Of a DNA stretch of 52,848 nt, positions 32,840 to 40,715 are shown in pieces (position 1 is the first letter of the stretch; the number at the start of each line of letters is the position of its first letter). The stretch is taken from positions 1 through 52,848 of the forward strand of contig VHDE01000032.1 of the NCBI GenBank assembly GCA_016871515.1, in the 5' to 3' direction. Origin of the DNA: Verrucomicrobiota bacterium (GTDB lineage Bacteria; Verrucomicrobiota; Verrucomicrobiia; Limisphaerales; SIBE01). The position numbers were made by a program, and so were the translations under genes. Below the pieces are notes generated by a model. The model did not search any database, was not told the DNA's origin, and worked only from the letters and a program-made list of their open reading frames with translations.

Positions 32840-33283
32840 ATGCCATTTCAATTCAAGGTCACTCGGCGCGTCGAGTTTTCTGACACGGACATGGCTGGGC
32901 TCATGCATTATTCGAATTACTTCCGTTTCATGGAAACTGCCGAACATGCCTTTTACCGGTCGATGGGCTTCTCCGTGGTCTTAAAGAACCTCAATCCGCC
33001 GCTTGGGTTTCCGCGGGTCCATGCCGAGTGCGATTTCAAGAGGCCGTTGCGCTTCGAGGACATGGTTGAAATCGAGCTATTGGTCCAGGAGAAAAAAAGC
33101 AAATCGGTCAGTTACTGTTTTCGCTTTCGCAATTTGAGCGCATCGCCGGTCGAGGAAGTTGCGCGAGGTTTGGTCACAGTGGTCTGCGTGGCGCATGGGC
33201 CCAACGGCAAACTTGCCGCCGTGCCAATTCCAGAGATGATAGCCAATCAGATCGACGTTGCGCCGGCGGAATTGCTCGCGTAA
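32840..33283 (+). CDS. Acyl-CoA thioesterase, 4HBT/YbgC-like
   Basis: A 147-residue hot-dog-fold thioesterase. V-E-F-S-D-T-D-M-A-G-L-M-H-Y-S-N-Y-F near residue 12 contains the YbgC/4HBT active-site Asp and the following His-Tyr. Members hydrolyse acyl-CoAs in the cytosol. It starts 3 bases after the glycosyltransferase stop, so the two are one transcript, though no biochemical link is obvious. Confidence 0.9.
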   Translation: MPFQFKVTRRVEFSDTDMAGLMHYSNYFRFMETAEHAFYRSMGFSVVLKNLNPPLGFPRVHAECDFKRPLRFEDMVEIELLVQEKKSKSVSYCFRFRNLSASPVEEVARGLVTVVCVAHGPNGKLAAVPIPEMIANQIDVAPAELLA

Positions 33284-33635
33284 TGACGTAACGCAGACTT
33301 TCAGCCTGCTGTATCGCCGCATTGTATTGCGGGCGGGACGGGAGAGATACTGCTGGAACCGGCGCAACGCGGTCTGGCACTGGTGGATCGGGTGGCTCTC
33401 TTGGTTCGTGGATTAGCTGGCATGCCCGAACTGGACTAAGTGCGAGATCAAGCGCGGGCTTAAGTCGGTTGGAAATGTCCCAAACTCCAGGGCAGAGTGA
33501 AAGTCTGCGTTACGGTGCTGAACGACGCGGCGACTTGCTTGTGAACGCAGCGGCAGCACGTGCGGTCTAAAGTATGCGTGTTTGGTTCGGCAAATGCGGT
33601 TACAGGGATGGAGCCGTGAAACATGATAACCTTAT
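33284..33635. repeat. Intergenic region with three dispersed repeat copies
   Basis: 33287-33319 (CGTAACGCAGACTTTCAGCC and on) follows the thioesterase stop. 33436-33466 is the second copy of the 31-base word at 31331. 33490-33515 (GGCAGAGTGAAAGTCTGCGT and on) is another copy of the first family in the opposite sense. No gene is visible in these 350 bases. Confidence 0.75.
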
Positions 33636-35573
33636 ATGTGTCTGTTGTTCCGACATGTGTTGGTAATCTGCCTGTTTGGCTTGCTCGCGCGCTTTGCGCC
33701 ACTTCTCGGCCAGACGCCCAGCAAGACGACCAAGACTTCCTCGAAGTTATCGTTGCCTGACGCGCCGGAATCGTTCTTCGGGTTAACGAATCTCTGGACG
33801 TTGCACCTGAGAGTTGAATCGAACGATTGGGCTAGTATGGAGATCGCTGTGCCGGCGCCATTTCGTCCCCAGGGGCGAGTCTTGCCCGGTCCCATTGCTC
33901 CCAATATCGCAGGTCCGCCGCGTCCCATTCCACCGGACCGTCTTCCCTTAGGACGCCAAGGCTTTGAATCGAGGTTCAAGTACGTTCCGGCAACGCTCGA
34001 GTTTAATGGTGAGAAACACGAGCGCGTTGGTCTTAGGTTCAAGGGCAACTCCTCATTCGGCTGGACTCGAGGCTCGATCAAGCATCCCTTCAAGATCGAC
34101 TTCAATCGTTATGTAAAAGGCGGCGCCTTCTTGGGCATGACGAAACTCAACTTGAACAACAACGCGATGGACGCGAGCCAAATGCGAGAAGCTTTGGCCT
34201 GCCAGGCTTTTCGCGATGCAGGAATCGCCAGCCCACGGACGGCCTTTGCTCGAGTTTATCTAAGTGTTCCCGGCAAATTCGAGAATCAGTATCTCGGTCT
34301 TTACACTCTGGTCGAACAGGTGAGCGAACGATTCCTCAAGGATCACTTCGGAACCAAGCAGGGCCTCTTGCTAAAACCCGAGGGAGCGCCAGGCTTCCGC
34401 AACCTCGGCAACGACTGGGAGACTTACAAGAGAGCGTACCGGCCCAAAACCGATTGGTCCGCTGAAGAAAGCGAGCACTTCATCGCTTTCACACAACTGG
34501 TCAACCAGGCGGAAGACCGGGCCTTTCGCGATCAAATCGCCTCCTTTGTGAACGTTGACCAAACGCTGAGATTTCTCGCGGTCAATGCGATCCTTGCGAA
34601 TCAGGATAGTTTCCTTTCTGCGGGGCACAACTTTTACATCTATTTGCGACCGCCAACCCATCAGATTGAATGGATTCCCTGGGACTTGAATCTAGCGTTC
34701 GCCAATACCGACCTGAGCATCGAGCGTCCTCATCATCGCGCGAACAGACTGATCGAGCGCATGCTGGCCATCAAAGAATTCCGGGATCGTTACCGGAAGC
34801 ACGTCGAAGAGATTCTCGCTGCTGCATTCCAACCTGCAAAGTTTCAAGCCCGCATCCATGAGATCGCAAAGGTCCTTCAAACTGCCATGCCCGGCGATCC
34901 AATCGTCACGCTCCGCCAGTTTCAGAATGCCGTCGGCTATGCGCCAACGAAAAGCGCGACTGAGACCGTCGCTTCCAAATCGGCGCCACCAGGCATGCCA
35001 GCTGTTCCGCGAGGGGCTGTGGCCCGGACGGGCCCGCCGTTGCTTTCGTGGATTGTCCAACGAATGCGATCGATCAACGACCAACTGGCCGGCAAGTCCG
35101 AAGGCAGGCAACTGGATCGCGGCGGGCCAATGGCCTTCAACATCGTGGCGATGCGCGCGATGCAGGAACATGACCGGAACGGAGACCGGCACTTGACGGC
35201 CGTCGAATTCAAAGCCATGGCCGACACATGGTTTGCCAACGCGGATTTGGCCAAGCTAGGCAGTATCACGCCGGACCAGTTGGCGTCCGGGATGAACGTA
35301 ATGTTCGGAATGCCCGCTGGATTCGGCAGGCATCCGCAACCGCCCATACCCGGCCTGCCTTTCGGGAGAATGCCATTTGGGCAGGCCGGAACGCTCGCGT
35401 TACACCTATTCAGCGCTGCCGATGGGAATCATGATTCAAAGCTAACGCGCGCCGAATTGCAGAGCTCAGTCGATGGCTGGTTCTTGAAATGGGATTCGCA
35501 AAAGAACGGGTTGCTCTCCCTGGAGGAGCTTTCGGCAGGGCTTAACAGCTTTCCAGGGCATCCACCGATGTAG
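33636..35573 (+). CDS. Exported CotH-kinase-like protein with EF-hands
   Basis: A 645-residue protein with a signal peptide (V-L-V-I-C-L-F-G-L-L-A-R-F) and a CotH-type kinase-like domain. The latter shows R-V-G-L-R-F-K-G-N-S-S-F-G near residue 130, K-H-P-F-K-I-D-F near 149, L-N-L-N-N-N-A-M-D and the Y-L-G-L-Y-T-L-V-E-Q-V block near 226, and W-I-P-W-D-L-N-L-A-F near 347. The C-terminal 150 residues have EF-hand-like loops: D-R-N-G-D-R-H-L-T-A-V-E-F, D-G-N-H-D-S-K-L-T-R-A-E and D-S-Q-K-N-G-L-L-S-L-E-E. This layout is frequent in Planctomycetes and Verrucomicrobiota; the substrate is unknown. Confidence 0.9.
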   Translation: MCLLFRHVLVICLFGLLARFAPLLGQTPSKTTKTSSKLSLPDAPESFFGLTNLWTLHLRVESNDWASMEIAVPAPFRPQGRVLPGPIAPNIAGPPRPIPPDRLPLGRQGFESRFKYVPATLEFNGEKHERVGLRFKGNSSFGWTRGSIKHPFKIDFNRYVKGGAFLGMTKLNLNNNAMDASQMREALACQAFRDAGIASPRTAFARVYLSVPGKFENQYLGLYTLVEQVSERFLKDHFGTKQGLLLKPEGAPGFRNLGNDWETYKRAYRPKTDWSAEESEHFIAFTQLVNQAEDRAFRDQIASFVNVDQTLRFLAVNAILANQDSFLSAGHNFYIYLRPPTHQIEWIPWDLNLAFANTDLSIERPHHRANRLIERMLAIKEFRDRYRKHVEEILAAAFQPAKFQARIHEIAKVLQTAMPGDPIVTLRQFQNAVGYAPTKSATETVASKSAPPGMPAVPRGAVARTGPPLLSWIVQRMRSINDQLAGKSEGRQLDRGGPMAFNIVAMRAMQEHDRNGDRHLTAVEFKAMADTWFANADLAKLGSITPDQLASGMNVMFGMPAGFGRHPQPPIPGLPFGRMPFGQAGTLALHLFSAADGNHDSKLTRAELQSSVDGWFLKWDSQKNGLLSLEELSAGLNSFPGHPPM

Positions 35574-35586
35574 GCCTTCCCAACGC

Positions 35587-35618
35587 ACGGAGCGCGGACC
35601 AGGCTGTCCGCGCTCCGT
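35587..35618. terminator. Hairpin between convergent genes (13-base arms)
   Basis: ACGGAGCGCGGAC at 35587-35599 pairs exactly with 35606-35618 around a 6-base loop. It lies between the stops of the CotH gene and the PEP-CTERM gene and may end both transcripts. There is no long T-run. A related word (GGAGCGCGGACA) occurs in the hairpin after ppk1. Confidence 0.65.
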
Positions 35619-35669
35619 ACGTTTAGTCCCTTTGCTGCGCACCGGGACCATGACGCGGTAACGACCGGT

Positions 35670-36344
35670 TCACGCGGAGGAGCTCGAAATAATCTTTGCT
35701 TCACGCCGAAGCTGGAAGCGGCGATACGCAGCAAAACCGAGCAACGCGACACCAGCCACAGCCGCGTATTCGTGTGGCTCAGGAGTCGATGTTAAAGTGC
35801 CGTTCAAGACAACGTTATCGATCCGCCAGGTGCCTGTCCCGCTTTCCGCGGAAAACGCGTACACACGAAACTCCACGCTGGCCGTTAAGTTTTGGAAAGC
35901 GCTGCCCAGCGCTGTGGATTGTCCCGTGCGTGTGTCATCGTTGTCGGGAACTGAGAACGACGCCAAATCGGAGGCAAAACTATCCAAGCTCGAACGGACG
36001 GACCAATTGCGAATCCCTGAAGAAGACCGGCGCTCATCCATGACGAGGCTTGTAAGCGTGAGATGCGCGCCGCTGTTGGGTGTGATTGAAAATGCATAGT
36101 AATCGTCCGAGCCGATCGCGCTGCCCGTGGTCCACGATTTCGCGTTGAACGTTCCCGCGGACGTCGTCGCCGTGAGTCCGAGGCCGCGGCTCATGCTGCT
36201 GACCGAACCGTTGGCAGGCTGGGCGTCCGCTGCGAAACTGGTTTCATCGCCGGCCGATCCGGTAAAGCTGAAGGTTACGATTTGAGCCGGGCCAGAGCGA
36301 ATAAGAGATGCAATCGAAATAAGAAAAATGAGTGAAGTCTTCAT
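35670..36344 (-). CDS. PEP-CTERM sorting-domain protein
   Basis: A 224-residue exported protein. The N-terminus has a signal peptide (L-I-F-L-I-S-I-A-S-L-I-R-S). The C-terminus ends T-P-E-P-H-E-Y-A-A-V-A-G, then A-L-L-G-F-A-A-Y-R-R, which is a PEP motif, hydrophobic helix and Arg cluster, the substrate signal for exosortase. The body is Ser/Thr-rich with beta-sandwich character, as usual for such surface or matrix proteins. No exosortase gene is in the window. Confidence 0.88.
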   Translation of the reverse strand: MKTSLIFLISIASLIRSGPAQIVTFSFTGSAGDETSFAADAQPANGSVSSMSRGLGLTATTSAGTFNAKSWTTGSAIGSDDYYAFSITPNSGAHLTLTSLVMDERRSSSGIRNWSVRSSLDSFASDLASFSVPDNDDTRTGQSTALGSAFQNLTASVEFRVYAFSAESGTGTWRIDNVVLNGTLTSTPEPHEYAAVAGVALLGFAAYRRFQLRREAKIISSSSA

Positions 36345-36657
36345 GGTTTGTTTCCTCCAACGCTAAGTTTTCCAACAACCGTTTGCCCTCTCCTTGTAAC
36401 GGGGGCACTTTTGTCTGAGGGCCCGAGAATTACAAGACTTATTTTCAGCTTTGTTTTGGCGGTTCTTATTTTGAGTTCAATGGCAGGGCGCGTCACTCCC
36501 GTGCGCGCCGAACCGAGCATGAAAAACCACGTCATTCGCGGAAACGGCGCGCGCGGGAGTGACGCGCCCTGCCACGCGCTGCCAAGTAAGAATTGCTGGG
36601 TTTGTTTGGGCCGTGATTGCCAGAGTTCGGAGGGGTCTCTACAGTTCCATTCAGAAT
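36345..36657. repeat. Intergenic region with a 30-base-arm inverted repeat
   Basis: Arms at 36481-36510 and 36545-36574 are complementary at 29 of 30 positions with a 34-base spacer. The left arm begins TGGCAGGGCGCGTCACTCCC. The region also holds the promoters of the divergent PEP-CTERM and uracil-DNA glycosylase genes; nothing else is recognisable. Confidence 0.8.
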
Positions 36658-37560
36658 ATGTCTCTGAATTACGCAAAATCGCTTGAGGCCGCGATAAAGT
36701 ACGTGGAACAGCTCAGGTCGAAGGGAGTGAAGTATCTTGCCGTTTCTCGGGAGACCTTGGCCAATTTGTCGAGCGGGCCGCGTAAAGTGAATTCTGAACC
36801 GCAACGCACGCAAAGCCCGTCTTTAACTCCTGTCACGTCGAAAGCGCCGCCGGAGGCAAATCCCGTCAACCCCGCTCCATCGGCCTCGTCGTCATTGTTT
36901 GCATCCGAGGCTCCAGCAAAACCGATTGATGCGGCAGCCAAGGCCGCAGCGATCACGGATCTGCGCGACCGGGCCTTAGTTTGCCAGAAATGTCCGCACT
37001 TGGTCAGATCGCGCAAGAACGTTGTCTTTGGCGTCGGCGATATCAACTCGCCTCTCATGTTTATCGGCGAAGCCCCGGGCGCCGATGAAGACATCCAAGG
37101 CGAGCCGTTCGTAGGCAAAGCCGGACAACTACTCACACGCATCATCCAGACCATGGGCTTCTCGCGCGACACGGCCTATATCGCAAACGTCCTCAAATGC
37201 CGCCCCGACACGCCGGGCCAGACGAGCGGCAATCGCAAGCCGACGCTTGAAGAAATGAAAACCTGCTTGCCGTACCTTCTCGCGCAAATCGATCTCATTA
37301 AACCGAAAGTCATCGTTGCGCTGGGCGCTACAGCGATGGAGGGGATCTTTGGCCGAGCGGTTGCGATAACGCGCGAGCGTGGACGTTTTCAATCGTTCCG
37401 CGATACGCCGGTGATGCCGACTTACCACCCTTCCTATCTGTTGCGCAATCAGGCCTTGAGCGTGAAAAGAGAGGTCTGGGAAGACATGCTCCAGGTCTTG
37501 GAAAAACTCAATCGGCCCATCAGCGATAAACAACGCAGCTACTTCCTCAAAGGGACATGA
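36658..37560 (+). CDS. Uracil-DNA glycosylase, family 4/5 type
   Basis: About 300 residues from the ATG at 36658. A 95-residue N-terminal part contains a Pro/Ala/Ser-rich linker not needed for catalysis. The catalytic domain begins with C-Q-K-C-P-H-L, two of the four [4Fe-4S] cysteines, followed by [25 protein letters not shown] and M-K-T-C-L-P with the other two, and [10 protein letters not shown] near the end. It removes uracil from deaminated DNA. No partner gene is adjacent. Confidence 0.93.
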   Translation: MSLNYAKSLEAAIKYVEQLRSKGVKYLAVSRETLANLSSGPRKVNSEPQRTQSPSLTPVTSKAPPEANPVNPAPSASSSLFASEAPAKPIDAAAKAAAITDLRDRALVCQKCPHLVRSRKNVVFGVGDINSPLMFIGEAPGADEDIQGEPFVGKAGQLLTRIIQTMGFSRDTAYIANVLKCRPDTPGQTSGNRKPTLEEMKTCLPYLLAQIDLIKPKVIVALGATAMEGIFGRAVAITRERGRFQSFRDTPVMPTYHPSYLLRNQALSVKREVWEDMLQVLEKLNRPISDKQRSYFLKGT

Positions 37561-38108
37561 GCGGGGAGCGGCAATGACGAATGACGAAAGCGGGAATGAA
37601 CAATCGTGCGTGTTGCGAAATGATGCTTAAGAGCAAGATTCAGAAATAGCTTCTCTAAACGTCCGGGCTTGACCAAATGGCCACGGTGCGCGTTAGCCGC
37701 GTTGTTTTAGTCATTGGGAGTTTCGTCATTCTTTCGACATTCGTCCTTCGACATTCGTCCTTGGCGCTGCCTGACGTGTCAAAACCAAGCAGGAGCAGCC
37801 ACCCGCTGGCCTCCGTTCGCGCTGGCTTGCCTTCGTGCCTCTTTGTGCCGGTGCTCCCGATCCCGAGGTTGTCGGCACATCGTAGCGGCGGGCATCCTGC
37901 CTGCCGTAGAGCCGAGGCATCCTGCCCGGCGGATCACGCGTACGCAGTACAACACAGCCTCCTCGTTTCAAGTGTTGCTCCGGGCGGCAAGATGCACGCC
38001 CTCTGCGGCAGGCAGGATGCCCGCCGCTACCGATAAACTTCGGGACGCACTGCTTTATGACTTCCTGGTTGCCTTTTGGGACGCATTTGGTAAAGCCTCA
38101 CGCAAACC
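37561..38108. repeat. Intergenic region with a 25-base-arm perfect inverted repeat
   Basis: A gap of about 550 bases. Arms at 37882-37906 and 38006-38030 are exact complements over 25 bases (GTAGCGGCGGGCATCCTGCC and on), about 100 bases apart; a degenerate copy of the same word (GAGGCATCCTGCCCGGCGGA) lies between them. This is a dispersed-repeat signature, not a gene. The last 80 bases would hold the promoter of the Rieske gene. Confidence 0.75.
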
Positions 38109-38657
38109 ATGCAGGAAAATCGCCTTCCCGAAATGTCAGCTCGACGCGGTTTCTTCAAGAAAGCCAGCGCCGTTGTCATTGGCGCCTTGGCCGGAATTGT
38201 CCCCGGACTATCCGCTCTGTTCGTTTTCTTGGACCCGCTTCGCCGCAAGACGAACGCTGGCGAAAGCGTAATGGTCGCCTCGTTGAGCGCGCTTCCCGAA
38301 GATGGCGTCCCGCGAAAATTTTCGGTGGTAACCAGTCATACGGACGCGTGGACGCGGAATCCGGATGTGCCGATTGGCGCGGTGTACTTGCGGCGCACCG
38401 GCCAAAAAACCGTGCAGGCCTTCAATGTTGTCTGCCCTCATGCCGGATGTTTCGTCGGTTATAAGGTGGACCGGAAAAGCTATCATTGTCCCTGCCACAA
38501 TAGCACTTTTGCGCTCGACGGCCGCATCAATGATCCCAAAAGCCCAAGCCCGCGCGGCTTGGACGAACTGCCCGTGGAAATTCGCAACGAGGTTGAGATC
38601 TGGGTGAAGTTCCAGAACTTCCGCGCTGGTCACGCCGAGAAAATCCCGGTCTCATGA
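38109..38657 (+). CDS. qcrA: Rieske iron-sulfur protein of a bc complex
   Basis: A 182-residue Rieske protein. A Tat-type signal (A-R-R-G-F-F-K-K near residue 12) leads into a membrane anchor. The [2Fe-2S] site is C109-P-H111-A-G-C114 and C127-P-C129-H130, with C114 and C129 forming the usual disulfide. It passes electrons from quinol to the cytochrome c part. Its stop overlaps the start of the cytochrome b gene by 4 bases, so the two are translationally coupled. Start at 38109 keeps the twin-Arg close to the N-terminus. Confidence 0.93.
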   Translation: MQENRLPEMSARRGFFKKASAVVIGALAGIVPGLSALFVFLDPLRRKTNAGESVMVASLSALPEDGVPRKFSVVTSHTDAWTRNPDVPIGAVYLRRTGQKTVQAFNVVCPHAGCFVGYKVDRKSYHCPCHNSTFALDGRINDPKSPSPRGLDELPVEIRNEVEIWVKFQNFRAGHAEKIPVS

Positions 38658-40468
38658 AGGCGCTCTTGGACTGGCTTGATCAGCGGACCGGTTACAGGGG
38701 CATTGTCCGCCATTCACTGTACGAAAACATTCCCGGTGGCGCGCGCTGGCGTTATATTTGGGGCAGCACGCTCGTTTTTACTCTGACGATTCAATTCATC
38801 ACGGGTCTCTTCCTTTGGATGTCGTACAGTCCCAGTTCACAGACAGCGTGGGAAAGCGTCTATTACATCCAATATCAGATGTCGGGAGGCTGGATGTTGC
38901 GCGGGATACATCATTATACGGCGTCGGTCATGAACGTCTTGCTGGTGTTGCACCTGATGCAAGTCGTTATTGATGGAGCGTACAAAGCGCCTCGGGAAAT
39001 CAATTTTTGGTTCGGACTTGGCCTGCTGCAATTAGTGCTCGGTCTGTCGCTCACCGGGTATCTCTTGCCGTGGGACCAAAAAGGCTATTGGGCAACCAAG
39101 GTTGCGACCAACATTGCGGCGATTGTTCCCGTAATCGGCCCCGCTATCCAGAAACTCATCATCGGCGGCGCCGATTACGGACATCACACTTTGACCCGTT
39201 TCTTCGCATTACACGCCGGCGTACTCCCGGCGGCGGTTATTGCTCTATTGGTTTGGCATATCTTTCTGTTTCGCCGCCATGGCATCACAGCCAAAGACCC
39301 GAAGCGCAAACCGGACGAGTACTTCTGGCCCGACCAAGTGTTGAAGGATGCGGTTGCTTGCCTCGCGGTAATGGCGACGATTCTGTTTTTGGTGCTGCGC
39401 CCGTGGATTCTTGGCACTGGCGAAGAACTCGGCGCTGAATTGGGCGCGCCTGCGGACCCGTCCGAAACCTATTCCGCAGCCCGCCCGGAGTGGTACTTTC
39501 TCTTCCTGTTCGAGTTCCTAAAATATTTTCCTGGCGGCACTGAAATCTGGGGCGCCATCGTGATTCCCGGGCTCGTGATGGGAGTTATCTTTCTCATGCC
39601 CATTATTGGCCGCTGGCAGCTCGGACATCGCTTTAATGTTGGATTGTCCTTCGCACTGCTGGCCGGTGTTGGATTGCTGACGTATCTGGCAACGACCCAG
39701 GACAAGCGGGACCCCGCTTACCAAGCAGCGGTGAAGGAAGCTCACAGAAACGCTGAACGAGTCAAACTTCTCGCCCGTTCTCCTTCCGGCATTCCCAGCG
39801 CAGGCGCTGTCACACTTCTTCGCCACGACCCGTTGACGCAAGGTCCGAAACTCTTTGCCAAGAATTGCGCGAGCTGCCATCGCTATGATGGACACGACGG
39901 AACGGGCGCCAAACCGACAGACGAACAAACCGCTTCCGATCTTAAGGGGTTTGGCGACCGCGCCTGGTTAAGCGGTTTGCTCGATCCGGAACGCATCTCG
40001 AGCACGAACTACTTCGGCGGAACCCGGTTTAAGGACGGCAAGATGGCCCGGTTTGTCAAAAGGGACGTGCCCAAGTACTCGGCGGAAGAGAAGGAAAACC
40101 TGCAAAAGATTATCGCGGCCCTTTCTGCCGAGGCGCAACTTCCCGCCCAGCGCGAAATGGACGAGCGCGAAGCCGAAAGAATTAAGGAAGGGAAACATCT
40201 CATCGCTAGCGAAGAAATCCGCTGCACGGAGTGCCACAAATTCTACCAAGAGGGCGACGACCCGACGGCTCCCGACTTAACGGGTTACGGATCGCGCGCT
40301 TGGCTGATAGAATTCATCGGCAACGCCGCGCACGCACGTTTTTACGGCGAGCGCAACGACCGCATGCCGGCCTTCGGCGCAAAGCAAATGCTCGATGATC
40401 AAGCCATTGGTTTGCTCGCAGACTGGCTGCGCGGCGATTGGTATGAGCCGTCGAACAAGGTCGAATAG
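38654..40468 (+). CDS. Cytochrome b fused to a dihaem cytochrome c domain
   Basis: A 604-residue subunit. Residues 1-360 are a full cytochrome b (N-terminal haem domain and C-terminal subunit-IV-like part, with W-M-S-Y-S-P-S, P-G-G-T-E and about eight helices). The C-terminal 200 residues lie in the periplasm and carry two haem c sites, C-A-S-C-H near residue 404 and C-T-E-C-H near 522. It therefore provides both the cytochrome b and the electron outlet of a quinol:acceptor complex, with the Rieske protein encoded upstream. No separate cytochrome c1 gene is present. Confidence 0.92.
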   Translation: MKALLDWLDQRTGYRGIVRHSLYENIPGGARWRYIWGSTLVFTLTIQFITGLFLWMSYSPSSQTAWESVYYIQYQMSGGWMLRGIHHYTASVMNVLLVLHLMQVVIDGAYKAPREINFWFGLGLLQLVLGLSLTGYLLPWDQKGYWATKVATNIAAIVPVIGPAIQKLIIGGADYGHHTLTRFFALHAGVLPAAVIALLVWHIFLFRRHGITAKDPKRKPDEYFWPDQVLKDAVACLAVMATILFLVLRPWILGTGEELGAELGAPADPSETYSAARPEWYFLFLFEFLKYFPGGTEIWGAIVIPGLVMGVIFLMPIIGRWQLGHRFNVGLSFALLAGVGLLTYLATTQDKRDPAYQAAVKEAHRNAERVKLLARSPSGIPSAGAVTLLRHDPLTQGPKLFAKNCASCHRYDGHDGTGAKPTDEQTASDLKGFGDRAWLSGLLDPERISSTNYFGGTRFKDGKMARFVKRDVPKYSAEEKENLQKIIAALSAEAQLPAQREMDEREAERIKEGKHLIASEEIRCTECHKFYQEGDDPTAPDLTGYGSRAWLIEFIGNAAHARFYGERNDRMPAFGAKQMLDDQAIGLLADWLRGDWYEPSNKVE

Positions 40469-40539
40469 GAGTTTCCGCGCGCCTGCCGTAAGCCATGCGC
40501 TTCGCCAAAACTTGCGTGGAAACTCCATGAACCTAAAGT

Positions 40540-40605
40540 TAGGGCGGCGTTGCTGCGCCGCCTTGTCACCCCCCCCGACGCAGGCGGCGCAGCAACGCCG
40601 CCCTA
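40540..40605. repeat. Perfect 23-base inverted repeat after the bc operon
   Basis: Arms at 40540-40562 and 40583-40605 match exactly (TAGGGCGGCGTTGCTGCGCC and on), with a 20-base loop containing eight Cs. It is placed 70 bases past the cytochrome gene stop, so it may be its terminator, but lacks a T-run. Confidence 0.8.
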
Positions 40606-40715
40606 CCAACGAAACTGGTTCACGGGCCCTGCCCGGTGCAAATTTCCATGGTGACCAAAATGTAACTTGGTCAACTCGACCCGCCGGGATACGCTGTCCA
40701 ACTATTTTTACGTCT

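Noticed and set aside
33284-33635. CRISPR array
   Set aside because: Repeat copies are inverted, irregularly spaced and only two or three; no regular spacers and no cas genes.
40395-40715. Extension of the ppk1 frame upstream
   Set aside because: It runs through the end of the cytochrome gene and a hairpin; the family start is at 40716.
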